A DNA stretch of 64,000 bases, taken from NCBI GenBank assembly GCA_019137255.1, contig WPDH01000017.1:124001-188000 (forward strand), given 5' to 3'. This document shows positions 22,138 through 34,491 of this stretch, one piece after another. Origin of the DNA: Corinectria fuckeliana (Eukaryota > Ascomycota > Sordariomycetes > Hypocreales > Nectriaceae). The first letter of the stretch is position 1. Every line of letters begins with the position of its first letter. The notes under the pieces are model-generated. The model was not told the DNA's origin. It was given only the letters and a program-made list of their open reading frames with translations, and did not search any database. The position numbers were made by a program, and so were the translations under genes.

Positions 22138-23906
22138 ATGGTGCGCAATGCCTCTCGAACCCACCGTCTCCTGTCCCCCTTGCTGACGTGCCCCAGGTCG
22201 TCCTCGCAGCTTCGATTTGCACCCGCGGAGGGAAAGCTGTCCTCTCCAGACAGTTCCGCGAGATGCCACGATCGCGCATAGAGGCTCTCCTAGCCTCGTT
22301 CCCCAAGCTTGCCGACAGCGGCACCCAGCACACCACTGTTGAGCAGGACAATGTCCGCTTCGTATACCAGCCCCTCGACGAGCTCTACATGGTCCTCATC
22401 ACCAACCGCCAGTCCAACATCCTCCAGGACATCGACTCCCTGCACCTGTTTGCCCAGGTCGTCTCTAGCACATGCAAGACCCTCGACGAGCGAGAAATTG
22501 TCAAGAATGCCTACGAGCTTCTCAGCGCCTTCGACGAGCTCGTCACCCTCGGCTACCGAGAGAACCTGACCATCAGCCAGATTAAGACGTTCCTCGAGAT
22601 GGAAAGTCACGAGGAGCGCATTCAGGAGATCATCGCTCGAGTAAGCACGCGTGGCCCTCCCGGGCCCTCCCTACGCCCCCATCGATGCTAACAATCCACT
22701 AGAACAAGGAATTGGAGGCGACTGAGGAGCGGAAACGAAAGGCGAAGCAACTCGAGATGCAGCGCAAGGACGCCGCCCGAAGCGGCGGTCGCCCCGGCGG
22801 CATGCCTCGCACCCCCACCTACCCGACATACACTCCGCCTTCGCGATCGAGCGCCGCCGATACCTACGACTCCTACGAGGCTGAGAAGAACAAGTCGTTC
22901 AACAAGTAAGCAGTATCTGCCCTGCCTGCACGCAGCAAGGTGACTAACAAGATAAAGGCCTTCTGCTCCCAAGGCCAAGGGCATGCAGCTGGGAAAGAAG
23001 TCCAAGACCACCGATATGTTCGAACGAGTACGAGGCGACATGGGCGGCGAAATCGACGATTCTCCTCTCGTCGCCCCAACCCCAATCCATCACGCCGAGC
23101 CCGCCGAGCCTCGCATCTCCACTACGCTAGACCGCGACGCTATTCACGTTACCATCTCGGAAACGATCGCGGCCAGGCTGTCTCGCGAAGGCGCTTTCGA
23201 CTCGCTAACCATCACTGGTGACCTTACCCTTCGCATCTCCGACCCTAGCTTGACCAAGCTCAAGCTTAACCTCCACGCCGTCGCCTCTCATGGAGCCCAG
23301 TTCCGCACCCACCCCAATGTCGACAAGGGCCTATTCAACAGCTCAAAGACCATTCAAATGAGCAATACCGCCCGAGGGTTCCCCGTAAACAATGCCGTCG
23401 GTGTCTTGCGATGGAGGGCATCCCCCAAGACTGATGATATCAGCGCGTGCCCTATCTCCTTCACCGTATGGATCAACAAGGATGGTCACAAGTCCAACAT
23501 CACTGTCGAGTACGAGTTGACCGGCAGTGATGCTCTAAAGGATGTCAGCCTCGTCATTCCCTTCGCCGGCGGCTCTGAGCCTGTCATTTCAAGCTTCGAT
23601 GCCACCTACAGCGTGTCGGGCGACAGCGTGATTTGGACCATTGGCAACGTGGACGAGGACAGCCCCAGCGGTTCCTTCGAGTTCGAGGCGGACTCCAACG
23701 ACGAGGACTATCTCTTCCCCATGACCGTGGACTTTAATAAGACGACCCCATTCATGGACGTTGACGTATGTTCTTCCCCTGTCATCCCCAGCAAACTACT
23801 GCTAACCATGCTCTAGATTCTTTCCGCGTCACTCCTGGAGGAGGATGAGGAGGTGACTTTCTCCAAGGAGATCAAGTCTCACGCAAAGGACTTTTATATT
23901 GAGTAG
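22138..23906 (+). CDS. RET2: Coatomer (COPI) subunit delta
   Basis: Exons are 22138..22140, 22197..22640, 22703..22905, 22958..23765 and 23817..23906, giving 515 residues. The start codon stands alone: ATG is followed at once by a 56-nt intron (GTGCGC..CCAG, branch near CTGAC), and exon 2 begins VVLAASICTRGGKAVLSRQF, the conserved delta-COP N-terminus after Met. Residues 1 to about 140 form the longin-like domain. A coiled, charged linker (NKELEATEERKRKAKQLEMQ) and a Pro/Ser-rich linker follow. The C-terminal half is the mu-homology domain, starting near DRDAIHVTISETIAARLSRE. The protein is part of the COPI coat that returns cargo from Golgi to ER and recognises retrieval signals. All intron phases agree, and no ATG upstream or downstream gives a better N-terminus. 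Confidence 0.96.
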
Positions 23907-24353
23907 ATAGTGCCTAAAAAGCCGGTCGTATTTGGGAAGTTGTCCAGCTAGGGAGCTGAACGGGTCGGTCTATTTGGCGGGCTTTTGTCGTGATAGTAGG
24001 AGTGTCTGGGGCTTAGAACCTAATGGCGCAATGACAATATGGAATATGAACGTGTTTTTTTGTGACGAGAAGGACTTGAAAGAGTTGTCTGTAATCACCT
24101 TATGCATACTTGTTCTTGTGTTTATGAGCACGTCAGCAGGTGATGCCAGCACAGTGGCAATAATACACATATGGCACTGTGCCATCGTGTTGACGCAAAC
24201 ACCAACAAATTCCAGCGCCTTCTGAGACCAAGTCCACCTACAACACTCACCAACCCAAGGGAATTCACGAGATAGCTCGGATAGTCCACAGCGATGGTCG
24301 CGCAGGTGAAGGTTCTGGCTCAATTTCAGGATTGAGAACATAAAAAAAAAGCC
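23907..24353. other. RET2 3' region and APC4 upstream region
   Basis: The same-strand spacer between RET2 and APC4 must contain both the RET2 polyadenylation site and the APC4 promoter. An A9 tract lies just before the APC4 start. Nothing else is recognised. Confidence 0.55.
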
Positions 24354-26992
24354 ATGGCTCAGGGAAAACAGCTCGCGCTCTTCAGCGAGACTGAGTACGA
24401 AGACAGAGCCCCCAAGGGATACCCCGTGAGCTGTCCAACCCTCGATCTGTCGGCGACGTGGGCTACCGCTGGGAAGCATCTCTTCATCTGTCGGCCGCCT
24501 AGACAAGTCGTCTCCAAGATCCATCAGCTCGGCGCGCCCGGCCAGAAGGCACCCGAGGCGCAGGCTGTTACGTGGAAGCCTGACGGTGAGTTCCTACCCG
24601 CTTGCTTCGCGAGCTCTCATGTTCGGTATCTGAGCTGTTCTGTGTTGTCTAGGCCAGTTTCTCGCCGTGGGCTGGAGCGATGGCTTCGTGCGGCTGATGG
24701 GCCTGGAGAATAACAAGGCCGCTCACCACATCCAAGTGTGCGAGTCGTCAGAGGCTAGGATCACGCACATTGGCTGGGCACGCAGCAACATCGCCAGCAA
24801 GGGTACCAGCGCGGTAGCTCAAGCTCTTAAGGGCAGTGTATCCAACGATACTAGTCACGGCGGCGATGACATCCCCATGGACCTGCCACGGGAGCTCACC
24901 TTCCTGGAGGTTGATACGGCGTTGCCCAAGATCAGCCCCCTCCCAAGTGGCAGTGCCGGCGCAGGGTATGTTTCGTCCCTCGTCCTATCCTGCTCAGCTG
25001 TACCAACTCATCTCTAGGGAAGACGCGATGGTATTTACCCTGCGGACGGGAATCGACTTTCTCTTTCAACCCCCAAAGCCCGAGGACTACGATCAGGTCA
25101 ATGTCATGATCATCGGGACCAGTGATAGCAAGTTGCAGCTCAGCATCTACGACTCGTTCATCATCGGGAGCTTTCCGTGCCCAAGCTTGGGTACCTCGGC
25201 GGTGTCACAGCTCATCCACCATGCCTCACACCCTCAAGTATCAACGCACGCGTTGCTGCTTGCGGAAAAGACCGAGGAGCCAGAGGAATTACACCTAGTT
25301 CCCATGGACCTACCGTTTATATCGTCTTCGCCTATCAACCTATCTCTTCTAGCATCCAAGTTGACGACCTTACAGAAGATGTTGAGATATCTCAAACAAA
25401 CGCAGCTTCACATGCTGGTGGAGTGGAAGAACACGCGCGAACTCCCCAGCAGATTTCTTCGAAGCGTCAAAGGCGATCTTGAAAACATGGAGACCGGCCC
25501 TCGTGGAATTGTCGCAGCTCTCTACCACACGGTAATTACCGGGCATGCCCACGAGCCAGTCCGCGAATGGCTCGTCGACAGTCTTGCCGAGCGGGTAAGC
25601 GGACTAGCCTCCTAATCGTGAATGTCTACTGATGATGCAGTGTAGGGGCACAAACGTTGGGATAAGGCCGTCGTCTCCGGACTTGGGAATCTCCGAAGCC
25701 TGGTACACGAGAACTTCCTCCCGGCCCTCGACCGATGCACCATCATTCTAAGCAGACTCCTGGGTCTCGCTCAGTTCTACGATGCCCGGGACGACATTGG
25801 CTTCTCTGTGGCGCAGATAAACCGCGTCATGGACATTATCAGATGTCTCGCCCTCGTCGGCCACAAGATCCTCATCGCCGTCATGGACGAGCTGGAGCAT
25901 TTTACTTCCTTTTCGACGTGGTTGCGCTTCCAGATCGACCGCCTTGCCTCGTCAAGCTCCGCAGTCGAAGAACTCACCGAGAAGGAGGCAACCATGGATC
26001 ACAGCAAGGTCCTCACGTACATCGAGCGTTATCTCACCAAAAGCCCGCTCGAGGCCTTCTTCGACGACGTCGAAAAGGATGACTACGATGCAGACTGGGC
26101 GCACATCGAGGATGGTGTGAGTCTGTTGGATGTACTGAACAAGCAGCTGACCAAATGGGAGACTGGCCAGCCCAGCATGAAGGCCCTACCGCACGTCGAC
26201 TTCCTGGTCAACTATCTGACCACCTGTTCCAACCGGATCTTCAAGGATATTGCAGAGGCCAGGAAGAGGAGCGTCCGGTTTGGCAGGCCCATCAAGCTCT
26301 CGGTCGGCCATCCCATCACTAGAATGGACGTGAGAATGTGCAAGACCAGGAGCAGTGTACGCGCCTCAAGTCCCCCTTTCGCTGCTGGTTTGCTGACTTC
26401 TTGCGCAGGATATGAAGATTTTGACAGCGTTAACGTCCAAGGAGGCTAATAATCAAGGTCACTATCTATCCCTCGTCACTCCCTAGCTTGGTTCATGGGA
26501 GTTGCTGACCAAACCTAGTCCATATCTTCTCCGCCGGTGTCGACATCGTGAATGGCATCAGCAGCAACCTGCCCCCGACATCCTGCTGCATTGACCTCGA
26601 CTCCCGAACCCTCATCGATTTCAAATTCCTCGATGACGAAACGCTCATTGTCCTCGCCAGCGGGAAGAGTAATCCCGCCCATCTCTCGTCCATTAAGAAG
26701 TACAACCCTAACTCTATGGCTAGACAACGTCCCCGAAGCGCTCGCCGTGCCCATCCAGCCCGACAGGCTTGCCTACGGCCCATACGATCCGGCCAACCCC
26801 AGCGAGGCTGCCCATGTCCCGGCAGATAGCTTCGTATCGTATTCTTTCCCCAAGACGCCAGCGCTACGGCCGATACGAATGCAGGTTCATAGTAAGAGCG
26901 ATATAAGGGGGGAGGTGCCTGCGAGGATCTGCTTGTTGGAGAACAATTGTACCACTCTACGAACATTCAGGTTGCCGGACTCCTTAGCTTGA
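24354..26992 (+). CDS. APC4: Anaphase-promoting complex subunit 4
   Basis: Seven exons: 24354..24585, 24653..24965, 25018..25594, 25646..26356, 26409..26457, 26519..26668 and 26724..26992. All phases close and the product is 766 residues. The N-terminus carries the Apc4-type WD40 blades (DLSATWATAGKHLFICRPPR, AVTWKPDGQFLAVGWSDGFV). The middle is the all-helical Apc4 domain (VKGDLENMETGPRGIVAALY, FLPALDRCTIILSRLLGLAQ). The C-terminal blades end KSDIRGEVPARICLLENN. By family knowledge, Apc4 is a scaffold subunit of the APC/C ubiquitin ligase that controls anaphase and mitotic exit. The last intron (26669..26723, branch CCCTAAC) is required: without it the frame ends early in an unrelated sequence. 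The 49-nt fifth exon is also short. The gene converges on GTR2, with about 200 bp between stop codons. Confidence 0.94.
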
Positions 26993-27201
26993 ACAATACT
27001 ACATCACAGGTGCAGACATGGGAGGCAAAAGAACTATTTTGTTCCATTGCTTGGTTCTTGTCGCTCGTAGAATGGCTAGCGCAGCCGCGAAGGGAGGCAG
27101 CAATCTAACGGAAAGGGGGTCTTTTTGGTTCGCTCATTCAAGTATTGATACATGGTAAAGATAAGGTAAAAGAAGACATAGTGCAACTCCCGATAATTCC
27201 A

Positions 27202-28516
27202 TCATCCCTGCCTTGGTTTGGTGATGTTGAAAAACTCAGTCAAGCCCTCGACGACGGCCTCGACATTCATGTTGACGAGAGGCATGCTGTCATATGAATC
27301 CTCCTTCATGATAGCGACGAGTGCAAGGTAGCGGTCAACCTCTCGCAGCATGATGGGCTTGTTGCCATCGTGCAGGACTAGGCAGCTCTCGGCGGTCAGG
27401 CAGCCGACCTGGTCGTCCAGCGGAGCACTCCAGGGCTCGCCCTCTAGGCGACGGCGACCATCATCGCTGCGCTGCCAAGTGCCGTAGACCTCTGTAATGT
27501 CGATGATGACGTCGATGTAGTCACTGCAGATCTCGTAGCTAGCCATGTCGGCGGTAGCGCTATCGGTAGCAATGTAGATCTTGGAGAGGACATCGAAGAG
27601 GTAGGCCTTCTCAAAGCGGCATGTGCGGCACAGATTGGTGAGCATGGACTCCAGAGTGCCTAGGCGAGGAATGAGCTTCTGGATCACCTTGGAAAAGGCC
27701 TCGAAGATGGAGTGGTTGTAGATGGAGGTGAGGTGGAAAGTAACTGGGGCGTTCTCGAACCCGTGGTCGGAGAGCTCGTCCTGGATGCGGATAGTGATGT
27801 CGCGCTGGATGTCAAGCTTGTAGTCGTCCGACAGGCCGTCGACCTTGTGGATGAAGACCTCTATATTGATGTTGGGATAGGTGCCCTGGAGGGAGAGAAT
27901 GGTGGTGTTGAGGCGCATTACGGCCTCGAGGTAGTCGTCCTGGGCATCAATGACCCAAATGAGAGCGCCAATCTCACCAAAGATGGCCTCCATATCGAAG
28001 CCGGGGTTCTCGAAGATGTCGATCTGGCCAGGGAAGTCCCAGACCTGGAAATCCATGAAGGACCTTTAGAGCAATCAGTCAGCAAGCACAAGGAGCATAG
28101 CTAAACACGGGGTACGAACGCCATGGAATCCTTCTGAATGCGAGCCGTCGACTCGAGGAAGAGGGTCTCGTTAGGCGGCAGTTTGTGAAAAACCACGCTG
28201 GAGATGGATGACTTTCCGCTCCTGAGGCACGCCGTCAGCTACACATCACCATCTTCAAAAGAGTGTTCACCAACCGTCGTTGGCCCATCAGCAATAGCCG
28301 GGGCTTGCCCTTGACCGGGGCACCTGCGGTAGCGGCTTCGGCAGCTGCGGCTTCGGGGGCATGTTTCTTCGGGGCTCCTTTGCGGGACTGTTCATAGAGA
28401 CGTTGAAGGTTTAGCTTGGCTGGACTCATCTTGCCGGGAAGGATCTGAGAGGACGAGTCTTCGCCTTCCTCTGCAGAAGGCACGAAGAGGCCCTTGACGG
28501 GCGGGCTGAGGGACAT
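27202..28516 (-). CDS. GTR2: Rag-type GTPase Gtr2 (RagC/D orthologue)
   Basis: Exons on the minus strand are 28275..28516, 28120..28221 and 27202..28063, encoding 401 residues. The Walker A loop GQRRSGKSS (residues 78-86) is rebuilt across intron 1. The double Arg before SGKSS is the Gtr2/RagC form rather than Gtr1. A VWDFPGQIDIFENPGFD segment gives the G3 motif with its switch region, and FIHKVDGLSDD the G4 motif. The C-terminal half is the roadblock-like dimerisation domain. The N-terminal 70 residues are polar and variable. By family knowledge, the protein pairs with Gtr1 on the vacuolar membrane to pass amino-acid signals to TORC1. Both introns use less common donors (GTTGGT and GTTCGT), but only these choices keep phase and the Walker A motif. 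Confidence 0.94.
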
Positions 28517-30995
28517 GGTTTTGTGTAGGGGAGGAGAGATGTGTTCTTAGGTGGAAGTGATGTAGAAGATTGTGCAAGTGCAATATGACGGTGTGTTCCT
28601 AGGGTTGGTGTTCTTTCTTTGGCAATGCTGAGGTCGATCTGATCTGAGGTTGAGGTGATGATGACAGGCAGTGCGGTGTGCAAGTAGCAGCTCTCACTCT
28701 CTGCTCATCTCACTAGAAATCGAGCAAGGGGTTGATTCACGGCCTCGCGGTCTGTACGCTTGTCCAGACTTTCCAAGAGCGTCTCGGGTATGTCGCCATT
28801 TCATCCCATCCCATACCATCCCACTCAGGATATGCAAGGTCATCTGCCTTCTTCGACAGCTAGAGTGTCCCAAGGTCGTCGACGCCCGTCCACACCGTAT
28901 CGCGACCGGGGATGTCCCGTCTCAGGTCTAATTGTTCTAGCAGGGCTGCTGCGCAGGGCGATGATGAGTTGGGCGCCGGATTTCCACAGCTGTTGCGGCC
29001 ACAGTGGTCCGTTCTGCTTGGGCTTTGAGATCTTGGGCTTTGCAATGTCAGGCCTGGGAGAGTCTGAGAACATGGACCACCCAGGCCTGGGGCCACGGGC
29101 CACGGGCCCAAATATAACCAAGCCAGGTCTCTCTCGTACCCTCTCTCTCTCTCTGGGTAACACAGACTCATCAGCACCGCAGCCCAACCCAGCCCTGTTT
29201 GCTTGAGTGAGTCAAGTCTTGCTAGACGACGGCATCCGCCGCCGCCCGCCCGCCCGCCATGACTGGCTCCATGTCAAGCCGGAGTAACGACACACACGAG
29301 ATGGGGTCGAGAGCTATTAGGGGGCGGCTGAGGGCGGCGACAGTTGATTGACGGGTGAGTGATTGAAGAGGCGAGGCTGCCGGGATGGATGGTGGTACAC
29401 CCAGGATTAGGCCACTTGGGGTCCTGGAACTGTCGCATCCTCCGTGTCTGTCGCTCTCCGTGGCAGATTCATGCCTATCGATGCCTCTCGCTCCCGTGGT
29501 GGTGGTACTCAAGGCCAACCGCATCGCAGCTGCACCACCTACTGGAACGGCCCAGACCGAATAGCGTCGTCATGGCCGGGAAAGGGAGCGGGAGCGGGAG
29601 ACAGGGAAGGCATAGAGCAGATTGACACAAACCGCAGGCAAAACAAAGGGAAAATGCAGCAGTTCTTACCTCCATCGCTGTGTCAAATCAACCTGCACCA
29701 GTCGATAACGCGGCTGGCCGGGGGGGGGGATTGATAGGCGGGCTGAGCGGTGCACGGGTTCCGTATCAACCAAGCGGTCTGGTTGAGTTTGATTCCCGGC
29801 GTCTCATGAATCTAGCGCCGAGGCTGACAGCTGAAAGAGAGTGCCGCAACGAGGCCGATCAACTGGATGAGAGTGGGCGAAGATGGCTGGACGGAGGCGG
29901 CCGCGGCGGCGGTGTCCAATAGTCGTCCACGCACGGCAAGGAAATCAATCAACGCCAATTCGATACGTAGTAAGTAGCTGTTTGTCTGTTTGTTTCTTCT
30001 CTTTGTGAGCGTGCAGGGCCAGAGCAAGCCAGTCGTTGGTTGATAAGTGTGTGGGAGTGGGAGTGGGAGTGGGATGTGGGAGGACGGAGGACGGAGGGAT
30101 CGAGTAGTCTATTGTGATTTGACGACCACCATGGAATGAGCTGAGTTTATTGTCAGGAACTCAAAGGGCGGGCGCTGTAACGCCGGGGGGGGGGGGGCAC
30201 GAATTCCCTACAGGGATTTGTGAGGGGAACCTGGGGGCTGTCAATCCCCCATAGCTCACATCATCTCAGCGCTATGGCCGCTAATTCCACAAGGGAAACC
30301 AGCTGGATTCGGATGGAGGTTGGGATCACGGGACCTAGGAAACTTCAAATACAACCAGCCACGGGTCATCGGGCTTTCTCTCATGGGTGCCTGTTGGAGA
30401 ATAGTAGATGTGTACTCCAAGTTCCTATGATAAAATCAACGCATCTTAAAATTCAACTCTCAACTCTCTTGACGGTTGCCTAACTCCATCTGAGTCTAGG
30501 TCAAACCTACCCACGGCGCGAGAACTCAGCTGGTAAAGGAGCACATGTCTTGACTCAAACTTCACGGGCGAGAACATGAACCTGCCTTTGTGAAGCCCAC
30601 AAAGTACGTCGTCCGATAACTTCATCATCGCTTGAATATGTAGCTACACAGCGAAAATACTTCACGTTTGGGAAAGTCCTTAGACCTGTAAGTTTACCCT
30701 AGACACGACCTCCCACTACCACATCAACACTCAAGAAAAAGATCGATAGCTTTTTCAACAGATCAAACGTCTAGGGACAACTGCTTAGCTGGCCAGACGT
30801 CTCGAATTATACTACACACCGGTAGCCATCGTCTGTAAACTCCTAGAGCCAAATCGTGCCAACTTGATTTGAACATGGGTCTTCACCACCCTTCTGGTAA
30901 ATTGCACCCGGAAACAAATTCATTCGTCCTGCGCAATTCTCGAACAACACAACCCGAGATAAATCATCAGTCGTCTCATCATATCCTATTCGCTC
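28517..30995. other. Intergenic: GTR2 leader and gene-free stretch
   Basis: The part next to 28517 is the leader and promoter of GTR2. The rest has no ORF that reads like protein. Visible marks are CCCGCCCGCCCGCC near 29245, short GGGAGT repeats near 30050-30075 and a G13 run at 30185..30197. No tRNA or other RNA gene is supported. Confidence 0.55.
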
Positions 30996-32155
30996 CTACA
31001 CACGAGTCCCTGCCGTATCCCCCGCCCGAGACGACGACCTCGTAAACAGCGTTTGCATGAAGCTCTTCGTACGCCTCAGCGTCTTTGGCTCGTGAGCCTT
31101 GCTTGATGCGTTCTGGGAGCCCGTATCTTTGCTCGATACACGTTTAGGGGACATATCTCGAGCCGGCGTCTCCTTGTTAGACGTGAAGACGTCTACTGTC
31201 GATGGCGTTTCCGCGGGCGATACCGACTTGGCCCTAGGAGATGTTGACTTTTCACTGAGAGAGCCCTGTGTCTAACTCATCAGCGACCAAACAAAACTCC
31301 CCGTATCCCATGGAGCACAAACCCTAGCCGTCTTTGGCTTCCGGACCTGGTTCTCCGTCCCAGATCGTGCGTGTGCTGCCACCTCGGCGATCTCGCCCGC
31401 TACCGTCTTGCCCTTCCACCCAGAGCACTCCTCCGGCATAAGAACGAAGCGGACGTACCCCCGTGAGGCCGATACCCCGAGAGCCTGCTCCATGTGCTGC
31501 TGAAGGAGTGCGACGTTGCGCTTGTTGGTGGCCGGCTGGACTAGGCTCGAGAGCGCCTCGACGGTCAGGATGTACGCTGGATCGCAGCAGCCGCCGAAGA
31601 AGATGCACGCGCTGTGCCGGAGTGTCACCACGATTGAGCCCAGTCGTCGGTGGTATCTGACTGCGAGGTGCTGCGAGAGTTCTTGGACGAAGGTATACTC
31701 GTCGTGGACCTAGCGTTTCTTGAATATTAGGAGGGTGCCTTCGAGGTGCGACCATAGTTCCAGGACAAAGAATGGTGCCTTACAACCACGTTGGTCTTGA
31801 GCTCGGCCAGAACGATGGACTCGCTCCGCACCGTATCTCCTACAACGTCCTTATCCTTCGACGCGAATGCCTCTTCGAAATAAAGGCTGCGTTTCTTCGC
31901 GAGCTCTGGACGCGATTTCTTCCTCGCCACCTTTGTCACGCCGCCCGGTGGAGGACTCCGCACATCTCTCAGTATCTTCTGGTCGCCCTCCATGACAGGT
32001 TCGAGGCTCGTTTTGCTCATTTTGGACCTGGCTCTTCGGTCGGGCGTAGTCAGTCTCAAAGGTGCTGGATGCTGGGGCGATTCGTCTTCGAAGGGTTTCC
32101 TCGCTTCAGATGCCCCTGGAAAGGGCTCTGTTGAGTCCGATGCTTCGTCCATCAT
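30996..32155 (-). CDS. Protein with an internal MIF-like (macrophage migration inhibitory factor fold) domain
   Basis: Exons on the minus strand are 31784..32155, 31323..31709 and 30996..31265, giving 342 residues. The N-terminal 110 or so residues are polar, basic and low-complexity. The MIF-like domain follows (about residues 112-240): SIVLAELKTNVVV, HDEYTFVQELSQHLAVRYHR, SIVVTLRHSACIFFGG and TNKRNVALLQQHMEQALGV with MPEE and GKTVAGEIAE. The C-terminal 90 residues are Ser/Thr/Lys-rich and end in a basic stretch. MIF-fold tautomerases use an N-terminal proline as catalyst. Here the domain is internal, so it cannot have a free Pro1, and tautomerase activity of the usual kind is unlikely. Fungal proteins of this layout are known only as conserved and uncharacterised. 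The third intron boundary (GTTTGT..ACACAG) is supported by an open, biased frame in exon 3, but is less certain than the first. Confidence 0.85.
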
Positions 32156-33739
32156 TGACGATTTCGCACTAGAGAAGAAGGATTTTGCGCGGAGTGCGGG
32201 CTGAGCGCATCTGAGAGTGAACTGAGCATGCGCCTGGAATACGAATCAATAATGCCCCAACGAAATAAGAGTTAAGGAGTGACAAAGCAAAGCGACAGTG
32301 CACATGATTACTGGACACGACGTTGAAATTTCAGAGCGTGCCCAAGCACGGAATTACTGCAGCTCCTCTTCCGTACTTGCCACTTGCCCGTCTAGAGAAG
32401 CTTCCATGCGGTGTTGATGAGCGTACTAATATCGGGACAGCAGAAGGACCACACAAGCAAGTAGCAAACGCAAAGAAACAAACAAAGCGTGCTTACGTTT
32501 TCTGCTGGCCAGTTATCCAGTTGCATGTTGACTGACTACCTACCTTTGCAGTACGCAGCCCGCATAAGAAGATTGAGGAATGGGAGGGCAACCGAAACAT
32601 CTGTTGCCGTGTTCCCATGTCGAAACGTCCTCCCGCTTCCTTCACTCTGTGGCACTCCCCGTATCGCGAGCTGCCCCAACAAGGCGAGCATCCGTACGAC
32701 CATACTTACTTCATACAATGTTTCCTTTTGCAAATCATCCATGTGAAACAAACCTGCACGCGGCTCAACATTTCCGACGATCGATTGTCCCGCGCCTACG
32801 CGTTTCTACTCGTGGGAATTCCCGGTTCCTGGCTTTCTCGACTTGCCCAACGTCAGTCCCGTTCCCGGGCGCCAGGGTCTAACCCTGGATGTATTATCGC
32901 TGGGCCCGCCTGAGAGCAGGGGCGTTCCCGGCTCCCTCACAACTCAGCTGGTGGCTGGATCGTCGGATTATTGATGCGCGCCCGGCGACCCGCATCGGAA
33001 TCTGGGCTTGCTTTAAGATAGAGATCCTCGGGGTATCTGGAGATATCCGTTGCTGGCAGCCCGGGCGGCGGGTAGGGTCCTGGTAAACTTAGGAGGATGC
33101 ATGTCGCATTCCCCCCAGTCTCTTCATTTCCAGAAACAAGACTATCAGCTAGATCATCTCCCTTGGCAATTATCCGGATCTCGCAGTTCAGTAATCACCA
33201 TTCGCTGCCCTGCATAGTGTTACTCCGGACCGTAGCCTCCTGCCATCAGCGGAAGCATCCACGGTGGGTCGGCGGCTACATCTCCAGGAGGATTAGCATC
33301 AGACTACCCGACTCGATGGAATGGTGATTTTGCACTTCAAGCTAGGCGTGCTCGAGTCAAGGCTGAGACAAAGTAGTTTGCGGCCTTGTCTCAGCAGCTC
33401 GACAGAGCGAGCTGGACGCATAATGAAGTCCAATTGATTACAAAGTCCAAGAAAAAATGACACGTCGGAATTCCAAGAGCCCAGGCCCTGCAGGTCGAAC
33501 AGAAAAAGCAAAAAAAAAAAAGACACCCGGCCCAATCCACATCCCAAGATGGAAAATAGCCGGGTCTCGGCCACAGTCCCGTCGCCGTGCCCATCAGCCC
33601 GTCCCTTGGGCCTTGTCCCATCGAGTTCCCCGTCAAACCGTGTCCCCTACTCGCGCTACGAGGAGACGACGTAAGGATCTCTGCTGCCGCTGGCTAAGAT
33701 AAACTCGACCCGGGCCGCCGGGTCTCTTCACTCTAATTC
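32156..33739. other. Intergenic: no gene seen
   Basis: The stretch begins with the leader of the MIF-domain gene and ends with the 3' region of the membrane-protein gene. An A11 tract lies near 33511. No ORF here has protein-like composition or family similarity, and no tRNA was recognised. Confidence 0.5.
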
Positions 33740-34491
33740 CTAAGACATTGCCGGGCCTCCCGTCTTGCGTTCTGGCCCACTCGAGGCCTGGTCGAGTTGT
33801 CTCTGAAGACTAGTCTGGTATCCCGTCAACCCCAGAATGATGGCCTCTAGGGGCACCAGGAACACAGACAGGCCCAGTCCAGCCTTGCTCTGCTTGCACA
33901 GAATCCCAAAGTGCGGCTGCACCATCATGGTCACATCCTGCCACCGGCATGTCCAGCTTTGGAGAGAATCGGCCGTGGTTGATGTGTTTACGGCGTAGAA
34001 GAAGGCCATGGCAATGATGGCAGCGATGAAAGCGACGACGGGTGCGGCAAATGAACAAGCCATGTGGACTCCCGAACGGCTCCGTACCTTGCAAGGAACC
34101 CGTTAGTCTCGAATCCGGCAAAAGGAAGTAGTAATGACTTGGAGTGACGGAGTCTTACAGCTTGAGTTTTGCTGGCAAGCAGGGAGACGACATTGGCCAC
34201 AGTGACGATGGCACTTCCAGCCACCAACGCCACAGTTGGGCGAAGGTCCATATTGTATGGCCACAGGGGAAGTAGGAAATCGTCAGGAACGTGCGTGGCA
34301 TGGTATACAGCCATGGAATCAGCAGAGACACCGAGGATGGTGATGCCCGCGGCCAAGGCAAGCGCGGTTAGGGCCAGCCTGGCATTGTCGACCAGACGAT
34401 ACATGTGGATCTTGGAATCCAGGCGGAGGTCGTCGGAATCGACCTCGAAGTTGGAGGCCGATACTTCCGTCTTAGTGCCAGCAGTAGACAT
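33740..34491 (-). CDS. Four-transmembrane-helix membrane protein, function unknown
   Basis: Two exons on the minus strand, 34159..34491 and 33740..34087, encode 226 residues. The intron 34088..34158 (GTAAGA..GCAAG) lies between codons. The first 30 residues (MSTAGTKTEVSASNFEVDSD) are polar and acidic. Four hydrophobic helices follow: ARLALTALALAAGITILGVS, PTVALVAGSAIVTVANVVSL, SFAAPVVAFIAAIIAMAFFY and GLSVFLVPLEAIILGLTGYQ. The tail of about 20 residues is polar. A four-helix layout with a Cys-containing loop between helices 3 and 4 (WTCRW and LCK) resembles fungal MARVEL-like or other tetraspan proteins, but I cannot assign it to a named family. The ATG at 34491 is the first in frame and precedes the polar head. 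An in-frame extension upstream of it reads as leader. Confidence 0.8.

Noticed and set aside
26548..26829. Read-through end of APC4 without the last intron
   Set aside because: The unspliced frame turns into Arg-rich unrelated sequence. The intron 26669..26723 has a CTAAC branch and restores the Apc4 C-terminus.
30500..30600. tRNA-like stretch (ACTCAGCTGGTAAAGGAGC resembles a D-arm)
   Set aside because: No T-arm GGTTCRANTCC block and no matching acceptor stem follow at the right distance.
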